Shown in pieces: positions 42,326 through 52,053 of a DNA stretch of 64,000 nucleotides (the first letter of the stretch is position 1; each line of letters opens with the position of its first letter). This DNA is from Orychophragmus violaceus (lineage: Eukaryota; Streptophyta; Magnoliopsida; Brassicales; Brassicaceae), in NCBI GenBank assembly GCA_030180135.1, contig CM058240.1, positions 72,225,581-72,289,580 on the forward strand, given 5' to 3'. Below the pieces are notes generated by a model, which saw only the letters and a list, made by a program, of their open reading frames with translations, did no database searches and was not told where the DNA came from. Both the position numbers and the translations under genes were made by a program.

Positions 42326-43270
42326 CTAATCATGGATAGCCACCAGCCCTAGTTTGCCAAAGAAATGAGTGCAAACCTTAAGACTAGCAGCCTTGGTGAA
42401 GATGTCTGCAAGCTGATCTTCACTCTTTGTGTAACAAGGCAGAATGGTTCCATCTTCAATCTTCTCCCTCACCTTGTGACAATCAATCTCAATGTGTTTT
42501 GTCCTTCCATGAAACACTGAGTTGGTTGCAATGTGAATAGCAGCCTGGTTATCACAATGGAAGGTGATTGGACTTGATTGCTCTATGCCAAAGTCCTTAA
42601 GCAAAGCCTTCAGCCATGTTAGCTCGGTTGCAAGCTTCCTCATTGCCCTATACTCAGCTTCAGCACTAGAACAAGATACCACCTTCTGCTTCTTTGTCTT
42701 CCAAGTTACCAAGTTGCCTCCAATGAAGGTGCAATAGCCGGTTGTTGATCTCCTATCACTCTTATCACCTGCCCAATCTGCATCACAATAGCCAACAATC
42801 TCTGTGCTCTCATTCTTACCCATCCAAATGCCTTGTCCAGTTGATCCTTTGAGATATCTGAGTATCCTCTCAATCAAACTCCAATGATACACTGTGGGTG
42901 ATTGCATATGTTGACTAACTTGATTCACAGCAAAGCACAAGTCTGGTCTTGTGAGAGTGAGGTAGATAAGCTTCCCAACCAGCCTCCTATACAATGAGAC
43001 ATCTTTGAACTTGACTTCATCTGATTTCTCCCCCTTTCTATTGACTTGGTAGCCATCTTCAAGAGGAGTCTTTGCAATCTTGCAATCAAGCATACTTGTT
43101 TCTGTCAACAAGTCCTTAACATACTTCCTTTCGGACAGAAACAATCCATCATTGAATCTGCAAACTTCAATGCCCAAGAAGTACTTCAACTCTCCAAGGT
43201 CTTTAATATCAAAGGAACTCTTGAGGAAATCCTTTGTAGACTGAATCCCATCATTATCACTTCCTGTGAT
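42326..43270 (-). pseudogene. pol: RT-8 pol fragment (RT end and RNase H)
   Basis: It runs from IITGSDNDGIQ just after the RT catalytic YVDD (lost), through DLGELKYFLGIEV, GKLIYLTLTRPDLCFA, GYCDADWAGD and SSAEAEYRAM, to the stop 42326-42328. The frame is open; the loss comes from the RT-9 insertion at 43271 and whatever removed the rest. Confidence 0.92.
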
Positions 43271-43391
43271 TATTGATCATGATTAAAACAGATGTGCAAT
43301 CTTGTGTATTATCAAAATGGGAATTCTGAAGTACATATGTCACCGACGGTGTCGGCGACATGGATGCTGAAGTGAAGTATGGAAGAGTTAT

Positions 43392-43428
43392 ATTCTATCA
43401 TCGATGATGACATCGTCGATGATAGAAT
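43392..43428. repeat. Perfect 13-bp inverted repeat in the RT-9 LTR
   Basis: The arms ATTCTATCATCGA and TCGATGATAGAAT enclose 11 bp. They are followed by further ATCGACGATG-type repeats to about 43460. The structure is conserved in the RT-12 LTR at 57875-57911. Confidence 0.85.
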
Positions 43429-43609
43429 AGAATCGACGACATCATCGACGATGTCATGGACGGTTCTATTATATCTGTTGGTGATTCACATAGAATAGAA
43501 GACGCGGACAGGCTCTCCTCTTTTGGATTCAAATTCAAATTGGCTCTTTTTCCCTAAATGCTTATTTCGAAATGTAAACCCATTTAGGGTTTCCTTATGC
43601 TCTCCTCCT

Positions 43610-43619
43610 CTATATAAGG
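43610..43619 (+). promoter_or_regulatory. Probable TATA box of RT-9 LTR
   Basis: CTATATAAGG is followed by GAGATGTAACAC. The same arrangement is at 58093-58102 in the RT-12 LTR. It would start the genomic RNA about 25-35 bp downstream. Confidence 0.55.
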
Positions 43620-43743
43620 AGATGTAACACAAGCTCAATTTAATTTAATCTCTTAAGATGTTTAATCTCTAAATCTATCACTATTCTCTTATTCTTGCTC
43701 AAGAACACTCAAGAACACTCATGCTTAATCTCTAAATCTTTCA

Positions 43744-44040
43744 TGGTATCAGAGCTAAGATCTCTATTTTCTTGATTCTCACCATTCTCTCACTCTTAAA
43801 ATCATTAATCTTCAGTTCTTCACTCTCTGTCCGAAATCTCTCTGTCTGAAATCTCTCACGGTTTTCCCTAAATCTCTCACTGTATTTTATCTGCTCATTA
43901 CTCTTACTCTCTGTCCTAAATCCTAAGTCTTGCACCAAGCCTCAGTCTCTCAGTCCTTATTCTTTTCTCGGTCTTAAAACCCTAGCAGTGGTTCTCATCT
44001 CAGTTATTCAAGCTTTATCTACTCTCTTCAGTCTTTCACC
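43744..44040 (+). other. RT-9 PBS and 5' leader
   Basis: The PBS TGGTATCAGAGC is at 43744-43755. The CT-rich leader runs to the gag ATG at 44041-44043. Confidence 0.87.
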
Positions 44041-44047
44041 ATGGAAG

Positions 44048-45259
44048 TGATGCAAGATGGGAAGCGTGTTTGACGTAGAACAGGGACTGAAGTCACTCTC
44101 TTCTAGATCGTGAATGATGAAATGGTGAGATGGATCCAACCTTCGGGTCTCTAAACTCCTTAGGATGAACGTTGAGATGATTGAATGGAAAGATGAATGG
44201 ATGATGGTGAACAACTCGCTTGTTCGATGGGCTGATTGACTCTCTCAATCTGTGGTTGAATCAGTACTGCTTGAATCACACAAGCAATCCTAATCCAATA
44301 ATCTTTGGAGACACTTGAATCACACAAATGAATCCTAAGACACGAAACTTCAAAGACACTCTTTGAAAAGAAGAAACTGAATTCTTTTGTATAAACTTAG
44401 TTGATTGAAAGGTGATTTACAAATGAACAATACAATGAGACTTTATAGGACTTAAACTAACGGTCATATTGACCTTGAACAAGAAATCGCTATTTTAGAG
44501 GAAACTAGCCGTTAGGCCGATTTTGGCAAGGATCCATGCTCTTGATTGTCCCCTTTGTATCTGGATGGTTTCAAGGGATAAGTGAGGATCTCTGGAACAT
44601 CTTTATGGCCATAGAAGTCGCAGCTTTTATTCTTGGAAAGAAGCCGTTGGTGTTTGATCTCTTTCTTCTCCAAAAATGGTAAGTATGACTTCTTGAAGTT
44701 ATGGAGAATCTTGTGTGGTCTTGTGCAGCTGAGGACGTCTGGTCTTGATGGAAAGGAGCTCAAAACACTGTAGTTTTGATAGGTAAACGTTTGGTGCTGA
44801 ATTGACCTTCCAAATGTGAATGCTTCCATATATGGCAAGTCTGCTGAGCTAGTGCCGATGCTACTTCCTGAGCTAGCTGCGATGCTACATATGGTTAGCT
44901 CCTTTTCAGTATCTTCTTCTTGTGTCATCTTTTGGGAATGATTCTCCTTAGTGGCATGTTGATGATGAGCTGAGCTAGATGTCTTGACCTTGATCTCCAC
45001 TTGAGCTAAGATAAGCTCATACGCCTTGTGGGATCTTCTCGACTCCATAATCTCTTCTCCATGTGTTATGATTCCTCCTGGGTCATATGTCTTCTTAGGA
45101 TTGATTGTTGGATGTATAATCATTCTTATGCCTTGTGTTGGATCAGAACTCATCGTGGCTTTGATTTCTCTTGATCTCCTTGCGCTGCTTGACGTAGTGG
45201 TTGAGTCAGTGATTGAGTCAGTCAGCGCCTGGTTTGGTTTGGTTCTGATGACCTCATCA
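44048..45259 (-). repeat. GY-3 3' LTR (1212 bp), coding for about 248 residues
   Basis: On the minus strand it starts TGATGAGGTCATC and ends CATCTTGCATCA. The single gene ends at 44512-44514, so more than half of this LTR is coding. A TATA-like TCCTATAAAG (minus strand) is at 44441-44450. Confidence 0.92.
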
Positions 45260-47295
45260 TACCCTCCCTCTTCAAGAAGTTTTGACCTCAAAACTTGATA
45301 ACCTGCACATAGATAAGTCAAGTTAGTCCAGTGAAGTGAATGAGGGTTTAGAAGATTACCTTGAGAATCATTTTGATTCTGATGTAGTGGTTGAACATCC
45401 GGTGGTTCTTCTTTGAGTAGATAGGATAACGATACTCCTCTTCTTTGAGCTGGTGTGACGCCTCCTTGGCTTATCTTGCTTCTGCTCTCTTTAAGACCTG
45501 AAATATTCTCAATACTTTGGCAAAGAAACAAGTGCATTATGGGCCTCTTATCAAATAAATATCGGTTTGAATAATTTTCCGTAGAGTCATCTTCATGTGC
45601 TACTGATATCTCATCCTCTTGTAAGCTTAACAAATCCTTTAACACAGCAGTTGAGTCATGGGAAATGAAGTGGATCAAAGAAAGACTTACCATGCTAATG
45701 GATGTAGTGTGATGGCCTTGGTCTGGTGGATTTTCCTTGATCTCCCATTTGGCTTTATCTTTATATCTAATTCCTGTCTCAACACTTGACTCAAGAAACA
45801 AGTGCATCATACCAGTGGTTTGACAATCAGTGTTAGGCACTTTAAGTTCAGAAATAACCTCATGTTTGGTTGGAGCATGATATACTTCAAGGCTTTGGTT
45901 TGCTTGTGGCTCATGTGTGGAAACATGACTCGGTTTTGGTCTCTCTTTCAAGACTCCTTCTGCCCTTCGCTTCTTGATCTTTATCAGACCTGTACCTAAG
46001 TCAACTCTTAAGGGAAAGAGCAAGTGTATTATATCTGAGTTTATAACTATAGGAACAGATTTATTGAAACTTAAACTCACAGTGATTGCATTGGTGAATT
46101 GGAACATGATATTCTCCTTGTTTTCCTTCACCTCACGGTTGATGTCTTCTTGACTTGTGTGCTCTTCTTCTTGTCTTATTCCTGGATCAAAACTCTTTGG
46201 CAAAGGCAAGTGCATGAGTCTTGAATTGGAAATTAAAATATCAGATTGCACAAAGCTATCATTTGTGTCAGTTACTTCTAATTTCAACTCGGATGTTTTA
46301 TCATTTAACAACTTCTTAGATGGACAATTTGCAGCAAAATGCCCTCTTCTATGGCACCTATAACATGTTGGCTCTTTGGAATTTGCAAAGTTGGAACACT
46401 TACCTTGTGTTGGCGTGTCTCGCAACTTGAGTGAGGCATCAAAGCTAGTTACGGTTGCATCAGGTGAAGCTTTGCGGCTGTGCTTCTTCTCTGGTTTCTT
46501 TGGGCGTAACATATCCATGATCTTCTGCCATTGCTGATCCTGCCTTGCTTGAAGAGTCTCCATAGATTCTTGATAGCAATCAGACTTGGGCTTAGGAGCA
46601 GCTTGTGCTTTGGATGCAATCTTCACTCTCTTGGTCGTGGTTTGAAGTTTTCCCACAAATTCCTTTTTCATCCTGGACTTGAGATCTCTCCAATCCAGTA
46701 CTGGCTTCTTAAAGATGGTTGGTGTGTTCTCTTTTAGCCACCATTCATAAGCCTTTCTTGTGAAGGCTGAGACAGCTAGTACTAACCTCCTTTCTTCTGG
46801 AATTTTGTTAACTTGTAACCACTCCTCCATGTTGTTTTCCCATTGCACGTATGCTTCAGGATCTTTGCTAATCCCTGAGAAGATTAGGGAACCTCTTGTT
46901 CTGGTGGTTGGCTGCCTTGTGCCTGCTTGTTGGACTGTCGCATTCCTTGTATCAGTGAGCTGTCGTTGAGCTGGTACATGGTATGAAATAACTCCATGGT
47001 TCTTGAATCCAGTCTTGCGCCTAGGTGGGTGGTACTCTCCATACATGTATGCTTCTGAATCTTCACTTTTCTCACTGGTTTCCATGTAAGGCTGACTCCA
47101 AGATGAGGTTGTAGTGTGCAGCTCCTTGTGTTGCGGCTTCGGATCACAGCCTGAGTCACCATCTGAATCATACCCATATTCAGAGGCTTCATCTCCTGGC
47201 CATGGTGGTGTCTCATACTCTGTCTCCTCATCTGAGCAGAGTAAGCTCTCTTCATCCTCACTCCAATTGTCTCCACATGATTCTTCTTCTTCCAT
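44512..47295 (-). CDS. gag: GY-3 Gag-like protein with a long C-terminal extension
   Basis: The preferred start is ATG 47293-47295 (MEEEESCGDN); an in-frame ATG lies 11 codons upstream. The N-terminus is strongly acidic. A gypsy Gag domain follows (KDPEAYVQWENNMEEWLQ, YEWWLKEN, DWRDLKSRMKKEFVGK, roughly residues 145-230), then a zinc knuckle CYRCHRRGHFAANC. About 550 residues then match nothing I recognise. Near the PPT the sequence VLRSKLLEEGGYDEVI matches the end of the GY-1 and GY-2 pol (VLRTKPSEEGGNDEDI in GY-1). The last about 248 residues are encoded by the LTR and are unidentified. Gag would bind element RNA and build the particle. The frame is fully open, suggesting selection or recent insertion. 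Confidence 0.88.
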   Translation of the reverse strand: MEEEESCGDNWSEDEESLLCSDEETEYETPPWPGDEASEYGYDSDGDSGCDPKPQHKELHTTTSSWSQPYMETSEKSEDSEAYMYGEYHPPRRKTGFKNHGVISYHVPAQRQLTDTRNATVQQAGTRQPTTRTRGSLIFSGISKDPEAYVQWENNMEEWLQVNKIPEERRLVLAVSAFTRKAYEWWLKENTPTIFKKPVLDWRDLKSRMKKEFVGKLQTTTKRVKIASKAQAAPKPKSDCYQESMETLQARQDQQWQKIMDMLRPKKPEKKHSRKASPDATVTSFDASLKLRDTPTQGKCSNFANSKEPTCYRCHRRGHFAANCPSKKLLNDKTSELKLEVTDTNDSFVQSDILISNSRLMHLPLPKSFDPGIRQEEEHTSQEDINREVKENKENIMFQFTNAITVSLSFNKSVPIVINSDIIHLLFPLRVDLGTGLIKIKKRRAEGVLKERPKPSHVSTHEPQANQSLEVYHAPTKHEVISELKVPNTDCQTTGMMHLFLESSVETGIRYKDKAKWEIKENPPDQGHHTTSISMVSLSLIHFISHDSTAVLKDLLSLQEDEISVAHEDDSTENYSNRYLFDKRPIMHLFLCQSIENISGLKESRSKISQGGVTPAQRRGVSLSYLLKEEPPDVQPLHQNQNDSQGNLLNPHSLHWTNLTYLCAGYQVLRSKLLEEGGYDEVIRTKPNQALTDSITDSTTTSSSARRSREIKATMSSDPTQGIRMIIHPTINPKKTYDPGGIITHGEEIMESRRSHKAYELILAQVEIKVKTSSSAHHQHATKENHSQKMTQEEDTEKELTICSIAASSGSSIGTSSADLPYMEAFTFGRSIQHQTFTYQNYSVLSSFPSRPDVLSCTRPHKILHNFKKSYLPFLEKKEIKHQRLLSKNKSCDFYGHKDVPEILTYPLKPSRYKGDNQEHGSLPKSA
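45260..45272 (-). other. Polypurine tract of GY-3, coding
   Basis: AAGAGGGAGGGTA on the minus strand abuts the LTR and is translated as part of EEGGY. Confidence 0.87.
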
Positions 47296-47974
47296 GTTTT
47301 TCCTTTGAGTTAGTTCCTGACAATGCACAAAACCAGTGTATTAATATGTTCTGAAGTTATTTATCTTAAGCTCTTGAACAAGTAGTTGCAATTGTTCAAA
47401 TCACAAGCAACTATACACTTAACACACGATTCTAAACAGCTTGAAATCAATTTAGGAAGATATGGAAAATCTTTAGGAAGTTTGCAAAATATTTAGAAAA
47501 TTTCGGATCTTCTTTTTTTTTTTTGAAAACAAGATTTGAACAAAATTTAGAAACAAGAATATCTTTTCAAGATCTAAATATTTCGAAATCTTTTTTTTTT
47601 TTTTTTTAAATTTGAAAACACAAAAACTAATATGGAAATAACAAAATTTTTTTTGGCTTTTGGTTTAAGAAATCGAATCAAATAACAAAAACTTCTCCTC
47701 TTTCTTTTTAAAACTTTTTCTGGTTTTTTTTTTTTTTTTGAAATTTGAAAACAACTTTGGAAGATAAAAGGAAATAAACACTTTTTTTTTTTGGTTTAAG
47801 ATGCAAAACAAAACAAAGAATGAAATAGATGAACAAATGCAAAACAAAAGATTTTTATGGGTTTTTCTTTAAAGATGCAAACAAAAATCAGAGAATTGAG
47901 AAACTAAATGAAATGAAACCGAAAGGTAAGGATAAAGTACACCTGATTAGGAACCTTTCGGCTCTGATACCAGA
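47296..47974 (-). other. GY-3 5' leader and primer-binding site
   Basis: About 670 nt, AT-rich, with at least five T runs of 8 or more on the plus strand (47513-47880). The PBS is at 47961-47972. The run GGAACCTTTCGGCTCTGATACC is shared with GY-2, apart from position effects at the ends. Confidence 0.86.
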
Positions 47975-49186
47975 TGATGCAAGATGGGAAGCGTGTTTGA
48001 CGTAGAACAGGGACTGAAGTCACTCTCTTCTAGATCGTGAATGATGAAATGGTGAGATGGATCCAACCTTCGGGTCTCTAGACTCCTTAGGATGAACGTT
48101 GAGATGATTGAATGGAAAGATGAATGGATGATGGTGAACAACTCGCTTGTTCGATGGGCTGATTGACTCTCTCAATCTGTGGTTGAATCAGTACTGCTAG
48201 AATCACACAAACAATCCTAATCCAATAATCTTTGGAGACACTTGAATCACACAAATGAATCCTAAGAGACGAAACTTCAAAGACACTCTTTGAAAAGAAG
48301 AAACTGAATTCTTTTGTATAAACTTAGTTGATTGAAAGGTGATTTACAAATGAACAATACAATGAGACTTTATAGGACTTAAACTAACGGTCATATTGAC
48401 CTTGAACAAGAAATCGCTATTTTAGAGGAAACTAGCCGTTAGGCCGATTTTGGCAAGGATCCATGCTCTTGATTGTCCCCTTTGTATCTGGATGGTTTCA
48501 AGGGATAAGTGAGGATCTCTGGAACATCTTTATGGCCATAGAAGTCGCAGCTTTTATTCTTGGATAGAAGCCGTTGGTGTTTGATCTCTTTCTTCTCCAA
48601 AAATGGTAAGTATGACTTCTTGAAGTTATGGAGAATCTTGTGTGGTCTTGTGCAGCTGAGGACGTCTGGTCTTGATGGAAAGGAGCTCAAAACACTGTAG
48701 TTTTGATAGGTAAACGTTTGGTGCTGAATTGACCTTCCAAATGTGAATGCTTCCATATATGGCAAGTCTGCTGAGCTAGTGCCGATGCTACTTCCTGAGC
48801 TAGCTGCGATGCTACATATGGTTAGCTCCTTTTCAGTATCTTCTTCTTGTGTCATCTTTTGGGAATGATTCTCCTTAGTGGCATGTTGATGATGAGCTGA
48901 GCTAGATGTCTTGACCTTGATCTCCACTTGAGCTAAGATAAGCTCATACGCCTTGTGGGATCTTCTCGACTCCATAATCTCTTCTCCATGTGTTATGATT
49001 CCTCCTGGGTCATATGTCTTCTTAGGATTGATTGTTGGATGTATAATCATTCCTATGCCTTGTGTTGGATCAGAACTCATCGTGGCTTTGATTTCTCTTG
49101 ATCTCCTTGCGCTGCTTGACGTAGTGGTTGAGTCAGTGATTGAGTCAGTCAGCGCCTGGTTTGGTTTGGTTCTGATGACCTCATCA
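47975..49186 (-). repeat. GY-3 5' LTR (1212 bp)
   Basis: It is the same length as the 3' LTR. It carries an untranslated copy of the C-terminal coding sequence (49080-48439). It is followed by the TSD GGAAG. Confidence 0.94.
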
Positions 49187-50802
49187 GGAAGACTCTACTC
49201 ATTTCAGCTCCAGCTTGAGGCCTACTGTTGTTCCTGTTGTGCTCAAAGGGATTAACTACAGGACATGGCAGAGGACCATCAAGACTGCCATTTGTGGAAG
49301 AGGATTGTGGGATCACATTTTGGAGGATAAAACTCCAACTGAAGAAGATGAAGCCAAGAAGAAGGATGAAGAAACTAAGAAGGCAGAGGCTAAGTGGTTT
49401 CAAGAAGATCAGCTGGTGCTTGGTTTTCTCCAAAACTCTCTTGACCCATCCATCCTTGAAGCTTATTCTCATTGTGAGACAGCCAAGTCACTGTGGGACA
49501 CTCTCAAGAAGATTTATGGAGATGTCTCTAATCTGAGCAGAGTTTATGAAGTCAAGAAGGCCATAAGTGAGCTGAAACAAGAAGACCATGACTTTACCAA
49601 GTATCTTGGGAAGTTCTCTTCAGCATGGTCTGAACTTGAGATGCTAAGGCCAAGTACTATGAACCCCAAGATTCTCATTGAGAGAAAGGAGCAAGACAAG
49701 ATCTTTGGCCTTCTACTCAACTTGGATCCGGTTTACAATGATGTCATAATGAAGATCCTAAGGGAGACTACACTTCCTGATTTTGAAGAGGTATGCTCTA
49801 GGATCCAAAAGGAGGAAGGAAACATTGGTTTGTTTAGAGGAAAGGGGGAGTTGGTGACTGCCAACAAAGCTGGCTTTAAACCTGAGGAGAAGAAGGCGCC
49901 ATTTTGTGAGCATTGCAAGAGGAAAGGCCACTCCAAGGATAAGTGTTGGGTCCTCCATCCCCACCTCAAGTTCAAGGACTCAAGGGCAAATGCCAACATC
50001 TCTCAAGAAGCTGTGAATGAACCTGCCTCTACTTCAGCTCAAGGAGGGGAGCTTGCACTCTACACAGCCACTGAATATGTGAAGAGGAGTGACCTTGAGG
50101 ACCTCATTAAGGCCTATGCCTCTAAGCTCTCTGGTATCTCTTTATTTTCACATAAATTGCTTAGTAAAACTGATCATAAGTTGGTAGTAGATTCAGGAGC
50201 TTCTCACCACATGATTAGTGATGCTAAGTTGTTAAAAGATATTAAACCTGCCCTAGGAAGAGTAACTATAGCTGATGGTCAAGGGATTCCTATAATTGGT
50301 ACAGGAAAGTTGAGATTATTTAACAAGGAAAGTGATGCCTTTTATGTTCCTAAGTTTAAATCTAACTTGCTGTCGGTTAAGAGGATCACTAAAGACTTGA
50401 ATTGCAATGTTATCTTTGGGCCTAATGATGTTTGTTTTCAGGATATTAAGAATGAAAAGGTTATTGGAAGAGGTGGTACACAAGATGAGCTTTACCTCCT
50501 TGAAGACACTTCTCCAAGCAACTCAGATTCATTAGCTTTTAAATCCTGTTTTTCTTTCAATCAAAATGTCCTATGGCATGCTAGACTAGGACATCCTCAT
50601 GCTCGTGCTTTGAACTTAATGTTGCCTAATGTTAGCTTTGATCATTCAACTTGTGAAGCTTGTATTCTTGGCAAACATTGTAGAACTATCTTTCCTAAAT
50701 CAACTACTATCTATGAACATTGCTTTGATCTTGTGCACTCTGATGTTTGGACTTCACCTTGTCTGTCTAGAGATAGAAACAAGTATTTTGTGACTTTCAT
50801 AG

Positions 50803-51241
50803 TGATAGATTTAGAGTGTGTGAACATTAGGGTTCTTGATAAAGAAGAGAGAGTATGCGCAGAAGTAAAGAGAGATAATGAGGTTCATAAACCCTTAACT
50901 TGTTTCTTTGGTGTTACAACATACTTATAGGAGTTACAACACATAAGATGCTTAACCTAAAGTAGAAACAAGACAAAATGAGAAGAGACAAAGGTCTGAG
51001 TATGTCTGAACCGTGGCAGGAGGTGAGAGAAGGAGAGTGGTCCCCCCTTGTGGTCCAAAACACACCTTAACCCTAACGGCTCTCACTCCTCCCCAACGGC
51101 TCTCTTCTTCTACTTTAGGTCTCAAATAGTTGGCGCCTCATAATCTGATGTCCCCAACTTTGCACTTTTATTAATGTGCAAGTCTTGTGCATTTTATGAT
51201 AATGAACAAGTCTTGACACATTGATCCTATCATGATCAATA
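50803..51241 (-). repeat. RT-10 3' LTR (439 bp)
   Basis: On the plus strand it runs TGATAGATTTAGAGTG to CATGATCAATA. The right half is almost identical to the RT-5 LTRs, but the left about 80 bp is diverged. Confidence 0.9.
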
Positions 51242-51250
51242 CTCCCCCTC
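51242..51250 (-). other. Polypurine tract of RT-10
   Basis: GAGGGGGAG on the minus strand, next to the LTR. Confidence 0.83.
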
Positions 51251-51317
51251 AAGTTCAGACTTTGGAATCACCCTAAAGGCTGAACTTGGAATGATCATGG
51301 CAACACCTCATTAAAAA

Positions 51318-51358
51318 CCTTGATGTGGAAAACCACTTGGGACAAAACCACATCAAGG
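51318..51358 (-). other. Conserved 3' hairpin of RT-10
   Basis: The arms CCTTGATGTGG and CCACATCAAGG, 35 nt after the stop at 51394-51396. Confidence 0.7.
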
Positions 51359-51393
51359 GAAAAAGAGTATGCTGCTCATGAATCAGGAGAGTT

Positions 51394-51421
51394 CTAATCA
51401 TGAATAGCTACTAGCCCTAGT
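51394..51421 (-). pseudogene. pol: RT-10 pol, last codons only
   Basis: Only LGLVAIHD-type codons and the stop (51394-51396) remain left of the RT-11 insertion. The rest of the gene is absent from the window. Confidence 0.8.
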
Positions 51422-51855
51422 TATTGAAGTGGAGATCACATAGTGCACTATATTGAAGAAGAGATCTCATCGTGAACTATACTGGGCGTGAACTATACTG
51501 GACGTGAACTATACTGAATGCGAACTATACTGGACGTGAGACTACATAGTTGACTATATCAGAACAACACTAGTATCTTGTAAGACAAAATCCTGTCACA
51601 CTCTTGTGACCGTTGGAGCCTTCTCTGCTTTTGTTTAAAGTTGTGTAGCCCTAGTTTTATGCATATATAACTCTTGTAAAGTTCCCATTTGATAATTAAG
51701 AGAATTATTCTTCTCTGAAAACTTATTATCTCTCTCATTCTCTCTCTCACTCTCTGCGACAGAAACCCTAAGAAAGGTTCTGTGCCTCTCTCACAAATCT
51801 CACAAATTCTACCTGTTCTACTACATTCTCTCAACTTAATCTTATTATTCTAACA
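51422..51855 (+). repeat. RT-11 5' LTR (434 bp)
   Basis: It starts TATTGAAGTGGAGATCA and ends TTATTCTAACA next to the PBS (51856-51867). It contains four repeats of GTGAACTATACTG-like units at about 51471-51535 and a TATA-like CATATATAA at 51662-51670. Confidence 0.88.
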
Positions 51856-52053
51856 TGGTATCAGAGCTATAAGCTTCTGTACCTCATTTACTTCCGCTGA
51901 ATCTTTTAAAATCCTGTTCTTGAGTTCTTAAGCTGTTAAGTTCATTTCTCAGATCTTATAAGCTCATTTCGTTTTCTTCTTGTGTTCTCTGTGTGTTGAG
52001 AAATCTCTATTTCATCTTGAATACTCCCTCCTTGCTTCATATCAGTTCCAGCA
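51856..52053 (+). other. RT-11 PBS and 5' leader
   Basis: The PBS TGGTATCAGAGC is at 51856-51867. The leader contains CTTGAATACTCCCTCC upstream of the ATG, a string also found in RT-7. Confidence 0.87.

Larger units (their letters stand above)
41728..43270 (-). mobile_element. RT-8: 3' part of a family-A copia element
   Basis: A 3' LTR on the left (TSD candidate GTTTA, 41723-41727) is followed by polypurine tract, hairpin, RNase H and part of RT. It is cut off on the right by RT-9 at 43271, and its 5' half is not in the window. Confidence 0.9.
43271..43743 (+). repeat. RT-9 5' LTR (473 bp)
   Basis: It starts TATTGATCATGATT and ends CTAAATCTTTCA. It is related to the RT-12 LTR (57754-58227) with roughly a dozen or more differences by eye. 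It contains the inverted repeat at 43392-43428. Confidence 0.92.
44048..49186 (-). mobile_element. GY-3: complete Gag-only LTR element (TR-GAG type)
   Basis: It has two 1212-bp LTRs (44048-45259 and 47975-49186), the TSD GGAAG (44043-44047 and 49187-49191), PBS TGGTATCAGAGC (47961-47972) and a polypurine tract. The only gene is a 928-residue Gag-type protein. There is no protease, RT, RNase H or integrase. By eye the LTRs differ at about six positions. It can move only with enzymes from another element; GY-2 shares its LTR end, PPT and pol-tail sequence. Confidence 0.93.
43271..50802 (+). mobile_element. RT-9: 5' part of a family-A copia element, split by GY-3
   Basis: It has a 5' LTR, PBS, leader and the start of gag (44041-44047). 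After GY-3, gag-protease-integrase continues (49187-50802). RT-10 cuts it off at 50803 (TSD candidate CATAG, 50798-50802). RT-9 is inserted in RT-8 (TSD candidate GTGAT, 43266-43270). It is not the same element as RT-12, because they overlap by about 640 bp of homologous sequence. Confidence 0.88.
44041..50802 (+). pseudogene. gag-pol: RT-9 gag-protease-integrase, in two parts (44041-44047 and 49187-50802)
   Basis: The ATG and next four bases lie before GY-3, and the frame resumes at 49192 after the GGAAG duplication. It then reads openly: LKGINYRTWQRT, Gag core, zinc knuckle CEHCKRKGHSKDKC, protease VVDSGASHHMIS, LWHARLGHPHARA, DLVHSDVWTSP, ending at KYFVTFI, where RT-10 is inserted. Most of integrase, and all of RT and RNase H, are gone. 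I see no stop before the insertion, so disruption is by insertion. Confidence 0.92.
50803..51421 (-). mobile_element. RT-10: 3' end of a family-A copia element
   Basis: A 3' LTR of 439 bp (50803-51241) is very close to RT-5 and is followed by polypurine tract, hairpin and the last pol codons. RT-11 cuts it off at 51422. It is inserted in RT-9 integrase. Confidence 0.9.

Noticed and set aside
43392..43428. A MITE or other terminal-inverted-repeat DNA transposon
   Set aside because: The structure is at the same place in two LTRs of one family and has no TSD of its own, so it is part of the LTR.
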